The notes under the pieces are model-generated. The model was not told the origin of the DNA, searched no databases, and was given only the letters and a program-made list of their open reading frames with translations. Of a DNA stretch of 6,094 nucleotides, positions 1 through 6,094 are shown piece after piece. A program made the position numbers and the translations under genes. Numbering within the stretch: the first letter of the stretch is position 1; each line of letters opens with the position of its first letter. Origin of the DNA: Anaerolineales bacterium UBA3905 (GTDB taxonomy: Bacteria; Chloroflexota; Anaerolineae; Caldilineales; Caldilineaceae); the NCBI GenBank assembly GCA_002391565.1, contig DGFH01000344.1, forward strand, positions 1 through 6,094. Reading direction: 5' to 3'.

Positions 1-152
1 GTCAGCCATGTCACGCCAGAGGCGATGACCTACTGCCTGTCAGCCATGTCACGCCAGAGGCGATGACCTACTGCCTGTCAGCCATGTCACGCCAGAGGCG
101 ATGACCTACTGCCTGACAGCCATGTCACGCCAGAGGCGATGACCTGCTGCCC
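1..152. repeat. Tandem array of a 38-bp repeat, four copies, at the contig edge
   Basis: Four head-to-tail copies at 1-38, 39-76, 77-114 and 115-152. The first three are identical base for base. The fourth differs at unit positions 2 (T to A), 32 (A to G) and 38 (T to C), and the pattern decays after a 5-base remnant (GTCAG) at 153-157. There is no spacer between units. Each unit contains an imperfect stem, GTCACGCC / GGCGATGAC, with loop AGA and one bulged A. Every unit carries a TGA on the plus strand and TAG/TGA on the minus strand, and 38 is not a multiple of three, so the array cannot be coding in any frame. It begins about 20 bp past the stop of the minus-strand FHA gene. The array is open at position 1, so the true copy number is unknown and probably larger. 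It may act as an intergenic repeat or hairpin array; no T-tract supports a classical terminator. Confidence 0.95.
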
Positions 153-171
153 GTCAGTCAACCAGCGCGGC

Positions 172-804
172 TCAGCCGTCCATCGTCAGCATGTATCCCA
201 CGCTGCGCTGCACGACAATCGGATCGGCCTGCGGATCGACTTCGCGCAGGCGGGCGCGCAGGCCGGAGAGCACCTTGTCCAGGTTGTCAGCGTCCATACC
301 CGGCAGGAACTCGGCGCCCCAGATTGCCTGGGCGCATTGCTCGCGTGTGCATACCTTGCCGCGATGTTGATAGAGATAGTTGAGCAGCCGCCACTGGGAA
401 GGCGTCAGGTCGAGGGGCTGTTGATGCCACGTGAAGCGCATACTGCTCTCGTCGAGGCGCAGCTTACCGCCGGTGAGGAGGGTGGGGTCGCTATCCACAA
501 AGCGCAGCAAGGGTTCCGGCGACGCCAGGCCGATCAGGTCGCGGTCATGGAGGATGTGGGCGCCGTCAATGGGAGCATGGTTGACGTAGGTCTGGTTGCG
601 GCTGAGGTCGTGCAGCACGAAGTGTGAACCGGTGCGTTCCAGCCGGGCGTGGATGCGCGAAACTGTGCGCCGCTGTACCAGAATTTCGCAAACGCCCACC
701 AGCCGTCCGATGGTGTAGCGGTCGGCGCTGAGCAGGTATTCGGGCTGCGCGACGTCAGCGTGGAGGCGGATCAGCCGCGCCTGAGCAGATTGTACTTCAC
801 TCAT
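172..804 (-). CDS. FHA domain - OmpR/PhoB-type winged-helix transcriptional regulator
   Basis: A cytoplasmic 210-residue protein combining a phosphothreonine reader with a DNA-binding domain. The FHA domain spans about residues 10-103. It shows the G33-R34 strand, the S49-R50-x-H52 loop that contacts phosphothreonine, and N70-x-T72-x-x-N75 (DLSRNQTYVN). Residues 112-208 match a Trans_reg_C winged helix: LTPSQWRLLNYL, the GKVCTREQ turn, the W162 segment, a recognition helix DNLDKVLSGLRARL, and the wing ending in VGYML. There is no receiver domain, and no BTAD domain such as EmbR-type FHA regulators carry. The start ATG lies 15 nt after the TAG of the kinase gene, and its only Shine-Dalgarno-like element is a G-run (811-816) six bases upstream, so translation may be coupled to the kinase gene. 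Inferred role: it binds a phosphorylated threonine made by the adjacent kinase and controls transcription. Targets cannot be read from this window. Confidence 0.9.
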   Translation of the reverse strand: MSEVQSAQARLIRLHADVAQPEYLLSADRYTIGRLVGVCEILVQRRTVSRIHARLERTGSHFVLHDLSRNQTYVNHAPIDGAHILHDRDLIGLASPEPLLRFVDSDPTLLTGGKLRLDESSMRFTWHQQPLDLTPSQWRLLNYLYQHRGKVCTREQCAQAIWGAEFLPGMDADNLDKVLSGLRARLREVDPQADPIVVQRSVGYMLTMDG

Positions 805-819
805 CAGATTCCCCCCACT

Positions 820-3800
820 CTACCTATCTGCGCCGAGTAGCTCGGTCAGCATTGCAGTTAGCGGCTGCATCCAGATAGCATTCCAGGCCGCATCGTAAGC
901 ATTGGCGCCCAGTGCATCACGCAGGCGACTGCATATTGCTTGTCGTTCGGTTTGCTCAATCGCTGGCAAGACGTAGCCAATCTCGGATTCAATGCGTTCA
1001 GCGGCGGCGAGAAAGCGTATGCTGTCCTCGTAGGTTTTGCAGTGTTCGGCATTGCGCGCCAGTGCACTCAATGCCTGCGCTACGCCTGAATTGTCTGCGA
1101 GTTCGTGGAAGAGAGTCAAGCCTTCGATAAGTAAGGGGCGTGCTGCATCGGTCTGTTGCATACGGTCAAGTGTAGAGCCGAGATTGGTGAGCATGGCCGC
1201 CATACCCCATTTTTCGCCGATTAACTCATGCAGATCGAGACTTCGCTGGTAGTAGTCTGCCGCCTTCGTCAAGTCGCCGCTGTGCTCTGCAACAACGCCA
1301 AGATTGCCAAGTGCATAGGCACTGTTCACATCCTCGCCCAGCAACTGAAAAAGCTCCAATGCCTGTTGATGGAGTATGGCTGCATGCGCGTAGTCGCCTT
1401 GCCCTTCCGCCAGCAGCGCCAGGTTGTTCAGTGCGCCAGCCATGTCGTGTTGGTTGTGCAACTCCCGATGCAGCTCTAGCGCTGCCTCGAAGTACTTTTT
1501 CGCCGCCAGGGCATCGCGAAAAAAAGCAACGGTGCCCAAACTGTTGAGCATTCTGGCGATGCCCTGTCGGTCGTCCAGTTGGCGATAGATTGTCAGCGCG
1601 TCGCTGAAACAGCGCTCCGCCGCCGTGTACTGGCTTTGGTTGCGCGCCAGTCCACCGGCGCATGCGAGCGCTCTGGCGCGCAGTTCATCTTCACTTGCCG
1701 ACAACGCCAGGGCGCGCTCGAACCATGCCAGCCCTTCGCGATAATCCCCCCGGATTTCCCAGAAGCGCCACAACGACGTGGTCAGACGTAAGGCGACAGT
1801 TGCGTCGCCTTGCTCGACGCTCCAGGTTAAGGCTGCGAGCAAGTTATCGTACTCTGCCTCGATGTACGCCCGGCGGGCGACATCTGGCATGACATAGGTG
1901 TCGCCGGTGTCAATCAAGTTGACGAAGTAATCGGCGTGACGGCGCCGCAGTGAGGCGATGTCATCAGAGGCGCCCAGGTGCGCCGACGTGTAAGCACGCG
2001 TTGTGTTGAGCATAGCATAGCGCGGTGCAGCATCGCTGCGGTGCATGACCAAAAGAGATTGTTCAGCGATCTGTCTGAGGCTGGCGGCAACGTCCTCTAC
2101 GGATAAACTTTCAAGCGCAGCTGCCCCGGTGCAGCAGATGGCGTGTGCAGCGTGCGGCGAAAAGCTGCCGCGGAAGACGGTCAAGCGCATCAATAGCCGT
2201 TGCTGTTTTGGCGTCAATTGCTCGATGCTCCATGCAAGCGAGGCGGCGAGAGAATTATGCCGTTGTCGGGGCGACGTGGGATCGGTGATTTCTTCGCTGA
2301 GGCAGGCAAAAAGATGTTCGACGATCTCTGTAATCTCCATATTGCACAGGCAGCGCGCTGCTTCCTTGAGCGCAAACGGCAAACCGTCCAGGTTGGCGCA
2401 GAGATCAACGATCGCTTTGACATTTTGGTCGGTTATTTGAAGGTCAACATCGCAAGCCTTTGCTTGCGCCAAAAACATTTGGACTGCCGGTGAATGTAGC
2501 GCAGTGGCAGCATCCACTTCCGTATGTGGATCCGGCGTTGGCAACGGGGGGATAACGAGGAGATGTTCGAAGAGCGCTCCAATCGGTTGGCGACCGGTGG
2601 CGAGCACTTTGAGAGATGGCGAGTTGGCAATCATCGTTCCCAGCGCATCTTTGCCGCTTGCCAGGAGTTCCACTGCATCAAGCACCAACAAGAGCACACT
2701 TGGCGAGTCTTGAGTAGGTTCAGCGGACCGCACAGCGTCGTCCGATGGCTGCGCGGTCCACCTGGCGACGATCTCCTGGAGCGATGGTGGGTTTTGTTGC
2801 GCGGAGGTTGTCGATGAATTTTCTAAATCGATGAAGGTGACTGCGCAAAAGTGACCTGCTGACAGGTCACCGGCGACAGCGTGCGCAACGGTAGTCTTGC
2901 CAACGCCGCCCGGCCCCACCAGGGTGAGCAGTCGCACATCGGGGTGCAACAACTTGCGGCGCACCTCACCGATCAAGGCATTGCGTCCAATGATCTCGAT
3001 GGGGGGCACGGGCGGCGCCGACGAAGATGGATCGACGCAACAGCCTTGCAGCGCCACGCGCATTGCGTCCGCGTTGGCGAAACGGTAGGCCGGATCGAGC
3101 GCCATCCCTTGCTGCAAGAAGGCGTCCACACCTCGCGTTAGACGCGGATTCCAGGCCGAGGCTGGCAAGAGCGGGTCACTGCGCCCTTCGGCAAGCGCAG
3201 ACAGGCGCAGGCGCGCATCGGGCGGCTTGACCCCGGTGAGCAGATCATAGAGCGTCGCCGCCAGCGCGTACAGGTCGGCGCGCGGGTCGATGGCGCCGCC
3301 GGTCACCTGCTCGGGCGCGGCATAGGCGAGCGTGTATCCGGCCATGTCATGCGCCGCTGTGTGAGCGGCGCCAAAATCCAACAGATGCACCTGCCCGTGA
3401 GCATCCACCTTGAGATTGCGAGGTTTGATGTCCCCGTGCATGATCGGCGGCGTGTGCGCATGCAGTGCGCCCAGGGCGTCAAGCACTTGATCCGCCCAGG
3501 TCAACACAAGCGACGCCGGGAAAGGTTGGGGGCGATGTTCAATTTGCACGGCCAGATCATCACCGGGAATGTACTCCATGACCAGCCAGACGCCGTCTTC
3601 ATCTTCCCATGTGGTGTACAACATCGGTAAGGCGGGATGATGCACATGTTTCAACAGGGCGGCTTCCTGGCGGCTGAAGTGGCGAGCGCGAGGTGAAGTG
3701 ACCTGCTTGATGGCGACTACTGCGCCGGTGCGACGATCAATAGCGCAGTGCACGATGCTGTTGGCGCCGGTGGCGATGACCGCACACAGTTCATAATCGC

Positions 3801-3825
3801 TCAGGTTCGTATGTGCGTTGCGCAT
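820..3825 (-). CDS. Ser/Thr protein kinase fused to NB-ARC-like STAND ATPase and TPR domain
   Basis: A 1001-residue cytoplasmic signalling protein; no membrane segment is visible. The kinase domain covers about residues 11-260: VAIK with K40, E54 in helix C, catalytic loop HGDIKPRN (D132, K134, N137), DFG at 150-152 and APE at 170-172. The glycine loop is reduced (ATGANSIV, G20 only) and the loop has HGD instead of HRD, so this is a non-RD kinase, but all catalytic residues are present. A Pro-rich linker (266-275) leads to an NB-ARC-like ATPase, with Walker A GPGGVGKTT (304-312), Walker B LLLVLDAVE (378-386), a sensor segment ATGR (409-412) and GLPFAL (481-486). A winged-helix-like segment follows at about 526-594. 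Six TPRs run at 717-946, four of them exactly 40 residues apart. The end (939-1001) resembles the tail found before the HTH in LuxR-type STAND regulators, but no HTH follows. The start is supported by GAGGAG (3831-3836), 5 nt upstream. Co-transcribed with the FHA gene. The sensed ligand is unknown. Confidence 0.93.
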   Translation of the reverse strand: MRNAHTNLSDYELCAVIATGANSIVHCAIDRRTGAVVAIKQVTSPRARHFSRQEAALLKHVHHPALPMLYTTWEDEDGVWLVMEYIPGDDLAVQIEHRPQPFPASLVLTWADQVLDALGALHAHTPPIMHGDIKPRNLKVDAHGQVHLLDFGAAHTAAHDMAGYTLAYAAPEQVTGGAIDPRADLYALAATLYDLLTGVKPPDARLRLSALAEGRSDPLLPASAWNPRLTRGVDAFLQQGMALDPAYRFANADAMRVALQGCCVDPSSSAPPVPPIEIIGRNALIGEVRRKLLHPDVRLLTLVGPGGVGKTTVAHAVAGDLSAGHFCAVTFIDLENSSTTSAQQNPPSLQEIVARWTAQPSDDAVRSAEPTQDSPSVLLLVLDAVELLASGKDALGTMIANSPSLKVLATGRQPIGALFEHLLVIPPLPTPDPHTEVDAATALHSPAVQMFLAQAKACDVDLQITDQNVKAIVDLCANLDGLPFALKEAARCLCNMEITEIVEHLFACLSEEITDPTSPRQRHNSLAASLAWSIEQLTPKQQRLLMRLTVFRGSFSPHAAHAICCTGAAALESLSVEDVAASLRQIAEQSLLVMHRSDAAPRYAMLNTTRAYTSAHLGASDDIASLRRRHADYFVNLIDTGDTYVMPDVARRAYIEAEYDNLLAALTWSVEQGDATVALRLTTSLWRFWEIRGDYREGLAWFERALALSASEDELRARALACAGGLARNQSQYTAAERCFSDALTIYRQLDDRQGIARMLNSLGTVAFFRDALAAKKYFEAALELHRELHNQHDMAGALNNLALLAEGQGDYAHAAILHQQALELFQLLGEDVNSAYALGNLGVVAEHSGDLTKAADYYQRSLDLHELIGEKWGMAAMLTNLGSTLDRMQQTDAARPLLIEGLTLFHELADNSGVAQALSALARNAEHCKTYEDSIRFLAAAERIESEIGYVLPAIEQTERQAICSRLRDALGANAYDAAWNAIWMQPLTAMLTELLGADR

Positions 3826-3855
3826 GAGGACTCCTCGGCAAGCGACCCGGCAATA

Positions 3856-3865
3856 GCAGCGCTGC
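3856..3865. promoter_or_regulatory. Perfect 10-bp palindrome at the predicted kinase-operon start site (possible operator)
   Basis: GCAGCGCTGC is a perfect self-complementary 10-mer one base downstream of the TATAAT box, across the predicted transcription start. An outer GGCA (3849-3852) and TGCC (3863-3866) give a second pairing option. The location suits a repressor site, possibly for the operon's own winged-helix protein. Short palindromes of G and C are common in GC-rich DNA, so position is the main argument. Confidence 0.3.
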
Positions 3866-3866
3866 C

Positions 3867-3894
3867 ATTATACGCGCACACAGGTTGAGGACAA
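3867..3894 (-). promoter_or_regulatory. Sigma70-like promoter for the kinase-FHA operon
   Basis: Reading the minus strand, a perfect TATAAT lies at 3872-3867. Sixteen bases upstream is TTGTCC (3894-3889), which matches four of six positions of TTGACA. Transcription would start near 3860, giving a leader of about 35 nt that includes the GAGGAG ribosome-binding site before the ATG at 3825. The promoter sits in the 81-bp gap after the ATPase stop, so the kinase operon can be expressed independently. I see no clear terminator between the ATPase gene and this promoter, so read-through is also possible. Confidence 0.6.
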
Positions 3895-3906
3895 AGGCGC
3901 TGTTTC

Positions 3907-5130
3907 CTACAGGGCGGATAGCGGCCAGGCCAGGACGCCGCCGCCCAAAGGCAGAATCGCCTGACCTGGATACAGGACATAGCCGTCTGTCGAGCGTTCG
4001 CCCAGCGCGCGGCGGAAGCTGACCAGCGTATTGGCCATCTCCGGCCGCGCCGTTGCGGACGCCTTGATTTCGACCGGCGTCAGCGCCGGTTGGCGCTCCA
4101 CGATCACATCGACTTCAGCACCGGCTGCCGTTCGCCAGAAGGTAAGTGGAGGCTCTTCACCACGATGGAGAAAGCTCTTGTATAACTCGGCCATCACGTA
4201 ATTTTCCACCAGCGCGCCACCCATGGGGCCAGCAGCCGCGTGCTCGGCATCGCGTAGCCCCACCAGATAACATAACAAGCCGGTGTCGGTGAAATACACC
4301 TTGGGCGCCTTGATCAGCCTTTTGCCCAGATTAACGTAATAGGGGCGCAGTAGAAAGATTTGTGACGATGCTTCGAGGATTGCCAGCCAATCGCGCACGG
4401 TGTTATTGGCAACCCCGACGTCGCGCGCCAGGTCGCTTTGATTGAGTAAGCTGGCGCTGCGCAATGCCAGGCTGCGCAGGAAAGTTTGAAACAGCGTGAG
4501 ATCACCAATTGCGCGCAGGTTGCGTACATCGCGCTCAAGATAAGTCTGCACATAACTTGCCTGCCACAGGCGCGCATCACGCCGGACGTCGCGCGCCAGT
4601 TCAGGGTAACAGCCGCGCAAGATGCGTTCCCACAGTGCGCCGATGGACAGTGGCGGGATAAAAGCGGGAGGCGCGGTGCGTTCCCAAGGCAAAGGGCGTT
4701 GCGTCTCACCATCCAGCTCGCGCTGCGTCAAGGGCAGCAATTTCAGGATGGCGGCGCGACCGGCAAGGCTCTCTGTCACCTGTTGCATCAGCAGCAAATT
4801 CTGTGAACCGGTCAGGATAAATTGGCCGGGCCGGTGACGCTCCGCATCGACGCGTTCTTTAATGTAGGGCAGCAATGTCGGTGCGTACTGAATTTCATCG
4901 TAGATCACGGGCGGGCCGTATAGATCGAGGAACCCGCGCGGGTCGCGCACGGCGGCTGTGCGGACATCGAGCGGCTCCAACGAGATAAGACGGCGTTCTG
5001 CGCCAAACATGTGCTGCAATAATGTTGTTTTGCCAGCCTGGCGCGGTCCGGTCAAGACGACAACGGGAAATTCACGGCTGGCACGCGCCAACACTGGCTC
5101 CAATGTCCTTGGAATGTATTCGTCTGCCAT
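3907..5130 (-). CDS. AAA_14 / DUF4143 family ATPase
   Basis: A 407-residue P-loop ATPase of the widespread but poorly characterised AAA_14-DUF4143 family. From the chosen ATG, Walker A GPRQAGKT is at 28-35, Walker B VIYDEIQ has D78-E79, and a sensor-1-like LTGSQN is at 106-111. The middle part carries the DUF4143 signature: YLERDVRNL, an HTH-like stretch (LNQSDLARDVGVANNTVRDWL), then KAPKVYFTDTGLLCYLVGL. The C-terminal region contains EVDVIV and PVEIKAS, giving D341 and E354-x-K356, the D...ExK pattern of the restriction-endonuclease-like fold; whether it cuts DNA is not known for the family. The frame extends upstream to a GTG at 5175, but ATG 5130 has AAGGAGA four bases upstream, while the GTG lies inside a dyad and has no ribosome-binding site. 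The gene is complete, and these genes are frequently mobile or accessory. No link to the kinase operon can be shown beyond same-strand position. Confidence 0.9.
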   Translation of the reverse strand: MADEYIPRTLEPVLARASREFPVVVLTGPRQAGKTTLLQHMFGAERRLISLEPLDVRTAAVRDPRGFLDLYGPPVIYDEIQYAPTLLPYIKERVDAERHRPGQFILTGSQNLLLMQQVTESLAGRAAILKLLPLTQRELDGETQRPLPWERTAPPAFIPPLSIGALWERILRGCYPELARDVRRDARLWQASYVQTYLERDVRNLRAIGDLTLFQTFLRSLALRSASLLNQSDLARDVGVANNTVRDWLAILEASSQIFLLRPYYVNLGKRLIKAPKVYFTDTGLLCYLVGLRDAEHAAAGPMGGALVENYVMAELYKSFLHRGEEPPLTFWRTAAGAEVDVIVERQPALTPVEIKASATARPEMANTLVSFRRALGERSTDGYVLYPGQAILPLGGGVLAWPLSAL

Positions 5131-5134
5131 GTTC

Positions 5135-5141
5135 TCTCCTT
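5135..5141 (-). promoter_or_regulatory. Ribosome-binding site that fixes the DUF4143 ATPase start
   Basis: AAGGAGA on the minus strand is followed by GAAC and then ATG at 5130-5128. This is a near-ideal Shine-Dalgarno at normal spacing, so the 15 extra N-terminal codons of the longer frame (GTG at 5175) are very probably untranslated. Confidence 0.85.
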
Positions 5142-5142
5142 C

Positions 5143-5175
5143 GTGCATATTTGCAATTGTACTGCAAATATACAC
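5143..5175. promoter_or_regulatory. 33-bp dyad (13+7+13), candidate operator over the ATPase promoter
   Basis: The left arm GTGCATATTTGCA (5143-5155) and right arm TGCAAATATACAC (5163-5175) are inverted copies with a single mismatch in 13. The inner nine bases are perfect. The 7-base spacer is ATTGTAC. The dyad is AT-rich in a GC-rich region and sits just before the ribosome-binding site of the DUF4143 ATPase, with a -10-like box in its spacer. If transcription starts about 7 bases below that box, only part of one arm is transcribed, so a DNA-level operator for a dimeric repressor fits better than an RNA hairpin. The dyad also lies between divergent genes and could affect both. Confidence 0.65.
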
Positions 5176-5186
5176 AAAAACGCCAA
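5156..5186 (-). promoter_or_regulatory. Putative promoter of the DUF4143 ATPase gene
   Basis: On the minus strand, TACAAT (5161-5156) matches five of six -10 positions, and TTGGCG (5186-5181) matches four of six -35 positions. The spacing is 19 bases, longer than ideal. The -10 box occupies the spacer of the 33-bp dyad. A second AT-rich option, TATATT (5172-5167), lies within the right arm. Confidence 0.4.
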
Positions 5187-5304
5187 TTCCTGGTTGTGAA
5201 CAATCCTCCCCAAACCTTCAGCAAATCGCCAGGAAAAATTCCTTCCACCCCGTCCATCTCTCCACTATGCTGTCGTCATCTCGCAAAGTGTCAAGGTGAT
5301 GGAG

Positions 5305-5310
5305 AGGAGG
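5305..5310 (+). promoter_or_regulatory. Ribosome-binding site of the membrane-protein gene
   Basis: AGGAGG is followed by AGCGAC and the ATG at 5317. An in-frame ATG at 5299 precedes this element and has no comparable site, so 5317 is the preferred start. No convincing -35/-10 pair is seen upstream; TATGCT at 5266-5271 is the best weak -10 candidate. Confidence 0.8.
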
Positions 5311-5316
5311 AGCGAC

Positions 5317-6075
5317 ATGGATACATCGGATGACATGGCGAAAGGCGAAAGGCTGGCAGATATCCTGCGTGCAGAGATGGAGTCGCTGCAAGGTGGCCTG
5401 AATCGGGCAAAGCACGGCGGCGAGATTCGCCACTACCTGACGCAATGGCTGAGCGCAGTGAGTGAGCGCTACCTTCAGGCGCTGCCAGTCGCCTGCGAAG
5501 CGCCAGCCACAACCTGCCTTCGCCTGCTGGAAGTGAGCGCCGGTTATCTGGAGGCGGCTTCTTGCGCTGTTCAATCCGCAACGGAACTTGCTGCGACAAA
5601 GACGCCCACGCCAACACAAGAGTTGTCGGCGGCCAGACCGGTGCGATTGGGTGCACTGGCCGTGCTGTTGATCGTACTGCTGGCGTTGCTCTCCACGAGT
5701 TGGCTGGCCGGCATCGCCTTTGTGGTGGGGTTGTTGTTGTTTGTCATCGAGTTGATCCCCTATTTGCTGGCGCTGCGCAGCGAGGTGGCTCGCCACTTCG
5801 GTCGCTGGCAACCCTGGAAGGCGACCGTAACCGGGACCGCGTTTCAAAGTGAACAGTCTTCCTTGCCGCCTGCAGGAGGTGATGCATCCGGCGTCGTCCG
5901 CTTGCAGTGGCATGGAGACAAAATCGCCGCCACCTTGACGGCCATGGCGGCAGTGATCGACGAAGGCATGGCGACATGGCTGGAGGCGTTCCGGCGTCGT
6001 CCTGTCCATGCCCCACCACCTCGTGACGGCCTTGATCCTGATCTGGTCATCCTGCTCCAGCAATTGCTAAGGGAC
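5317..6075 (+). CDS. Two-helix membrane protein of unknown function, 3' end missing
   Basis: An open frame of 253 native codons without a stop, cut by the contig edge; I do not recognise the family. Residues 1-108 are soluble and mostly helical-looking, with mixed charge, ending in a Thr/Pro/Ala-rich linker (TKTPTPTQ). Two adjacent hydrophobic segments follow, at about 111-127 and 130-152, joined by a tight Ser/Thr turn. R110 before and R154 after them suggest a hairpin with both ends in the cytoplasm. Residues 153-253 are again soluble, with a VVRLQWHGDKIAATLTAM segment and a Pro-rich stretch (VHAPPPRDG). It is divergent from the ATPase gene, separated by 186 bp. Support for coding comes from the strong Shine-Dalgarno, the amphipathic/TM organisation and the frame staying open for over 750 bases. 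Residues after D253 in any database version (LSLIHI) would be adapter-encoded. Confidence 0.8.
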
Positions 6076-6094
6076 CTGTCTCTTATACACATCT
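6076..6094. other. Nextera/Tn5 mosaic-end adapter remnant (not genomic)
   Basis: The last 19 bases, CTGTCTCTTATACACATCT, are exactly the reverse complement of the 19-bp Tn5 mosaic end used in Nextera libraries. They begin directly after a codon boundary of the plus-strand membrane protein and run to the last base. This is an untrimmed adapter carried into the assembly. Any protein that ends in LSLIHI (plus strand) or begins MCIRDR (minus strand) here is an artefact. Confidence 0.97.

Noticed and set aside
1..152. CRISPR array
   Set aside because: Units abut without spacers, and whole 38-mers are repeated; no unique sequence lies between copies.
139..627. Plus-strand 162-codon frame
   Set aside because: It is antisense to the FHA-winged-helix gene and begins inside the tandem repeat; no domain and no ribosome-binding site.
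172..804. Two-component response regulator
   Set aside because: The winged helix is OmpR-type, but the N-terminal domain is FHA, with no receiver aspartate pocket; no histidine kinase is nearby.
1226..1663. Minus-strand 145-codon frame
   Set aside because: It is an alternative frame wholly inside the TPR region of the kinase gene, Arg/Gly-rich, as expected from shifted GC-rich coding DNA.
3907..5175. Longer form of the DUF4143 ATPase from GTG 5175
   Set aside because: The added 15 codons lie largely in the dyad and promoter, and the strong ribosome-binding site points to ATG 5130.
5231..5243. AGGAA-AAA-TTCCT inverted repeat as a terminator
   Set aside because: A 5-bp AT-rich stem with a 3-base loop and no T-tract lies between divergent genes, where no terminator is expected.
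5218..6063. Minus-strand 281-codon frame as a gene
   Set aside because: It is antisense to a plus-strand frame with an excellent Shine-Dalgarno and clear TM segments. The antisense product is a Gln/His/Arg/Cys-rich low-quality sequence with no domain.
5844..6092. Minus-strand 82-codon frame starting MCIRDR
   Set aside because: Its start codon lies within the adapter sequence, so the frame is artificial.

Overview
The window looks like one end-to-end contig from a GC-rich bacterial genome, probably metagenome-derived. It carries four genes, with an array of perfect tandem repeats at the left edge and a sequencing-adapter remnant at the right edge. Large regulators combining an NB-ARC-type STAND ATPase, TPRs and a Ser/Thr kinase are most common in Chloroflexota and Actinomycetota. 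The alanine-rich GC-rich coding and the DUF4143 ATPase fit a Chloroflexota-like host, but no taxonomic marker gene is present, so this is an inference only.

Layout, left to right. Positions 1-152 hold four copies of a 38-bp tandem repeat, non-coding on both strands. Positions 172-804 (minus) encode a 210-residue protein with an N-terminal FHA domain and a C-terminal OmpR/PhoB-type winged helix. Positions 820-3825 (minus), 15 bp upstream of that gene in the direction of transcription, encode a 1001-residue protein: Ser/Thr kinase, NB-ARC-like ATPase, winged-helix-like linker, then six 40-residue TPRs and a tail typical of LuxR-type STAND regulators. An 81-bp gap with a good sigma70-like promoter precedes it. 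Positions 3907-5130 (minus) encode an AAA_14/DUF4143 ATPase with its own promoter, whose -10 lies in the centre of a 13+7+13 dyad. Divergently, from 5317 on the plus strand, a two-helix membrane protein of unknown function runs into the contig edge. The last 19 bases (6076-6094) are exactly the Nextera/Tn5 mosaic end and are not genomic.

How the genes may work together. The kinase-STAND protein and the FHA-winged-helix protein are very likely one transcription unit. The kinase-STAND protein could sense a ligand or partner through its TPRs and nucleotide switch. It could then phosphorylate threonines on itself or on its partner, and the FHA domain could read the phosphothreonine and bring the DNA-binding domain under control. 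This uses the same parts as the actinobacterial AfsK/AfsR and PknH/EmbR systems, redistributed between two polypeptides. The most interesting point of the window is that the STAND protein ends where a LuxR-type DNA-binding domain would normally follow, while a DNA-binding domain is supplied in trans by the FHA protein next door. No functional link of the DUF4143 ATPase or of the membrane protein to this pair can be shown from sequence.
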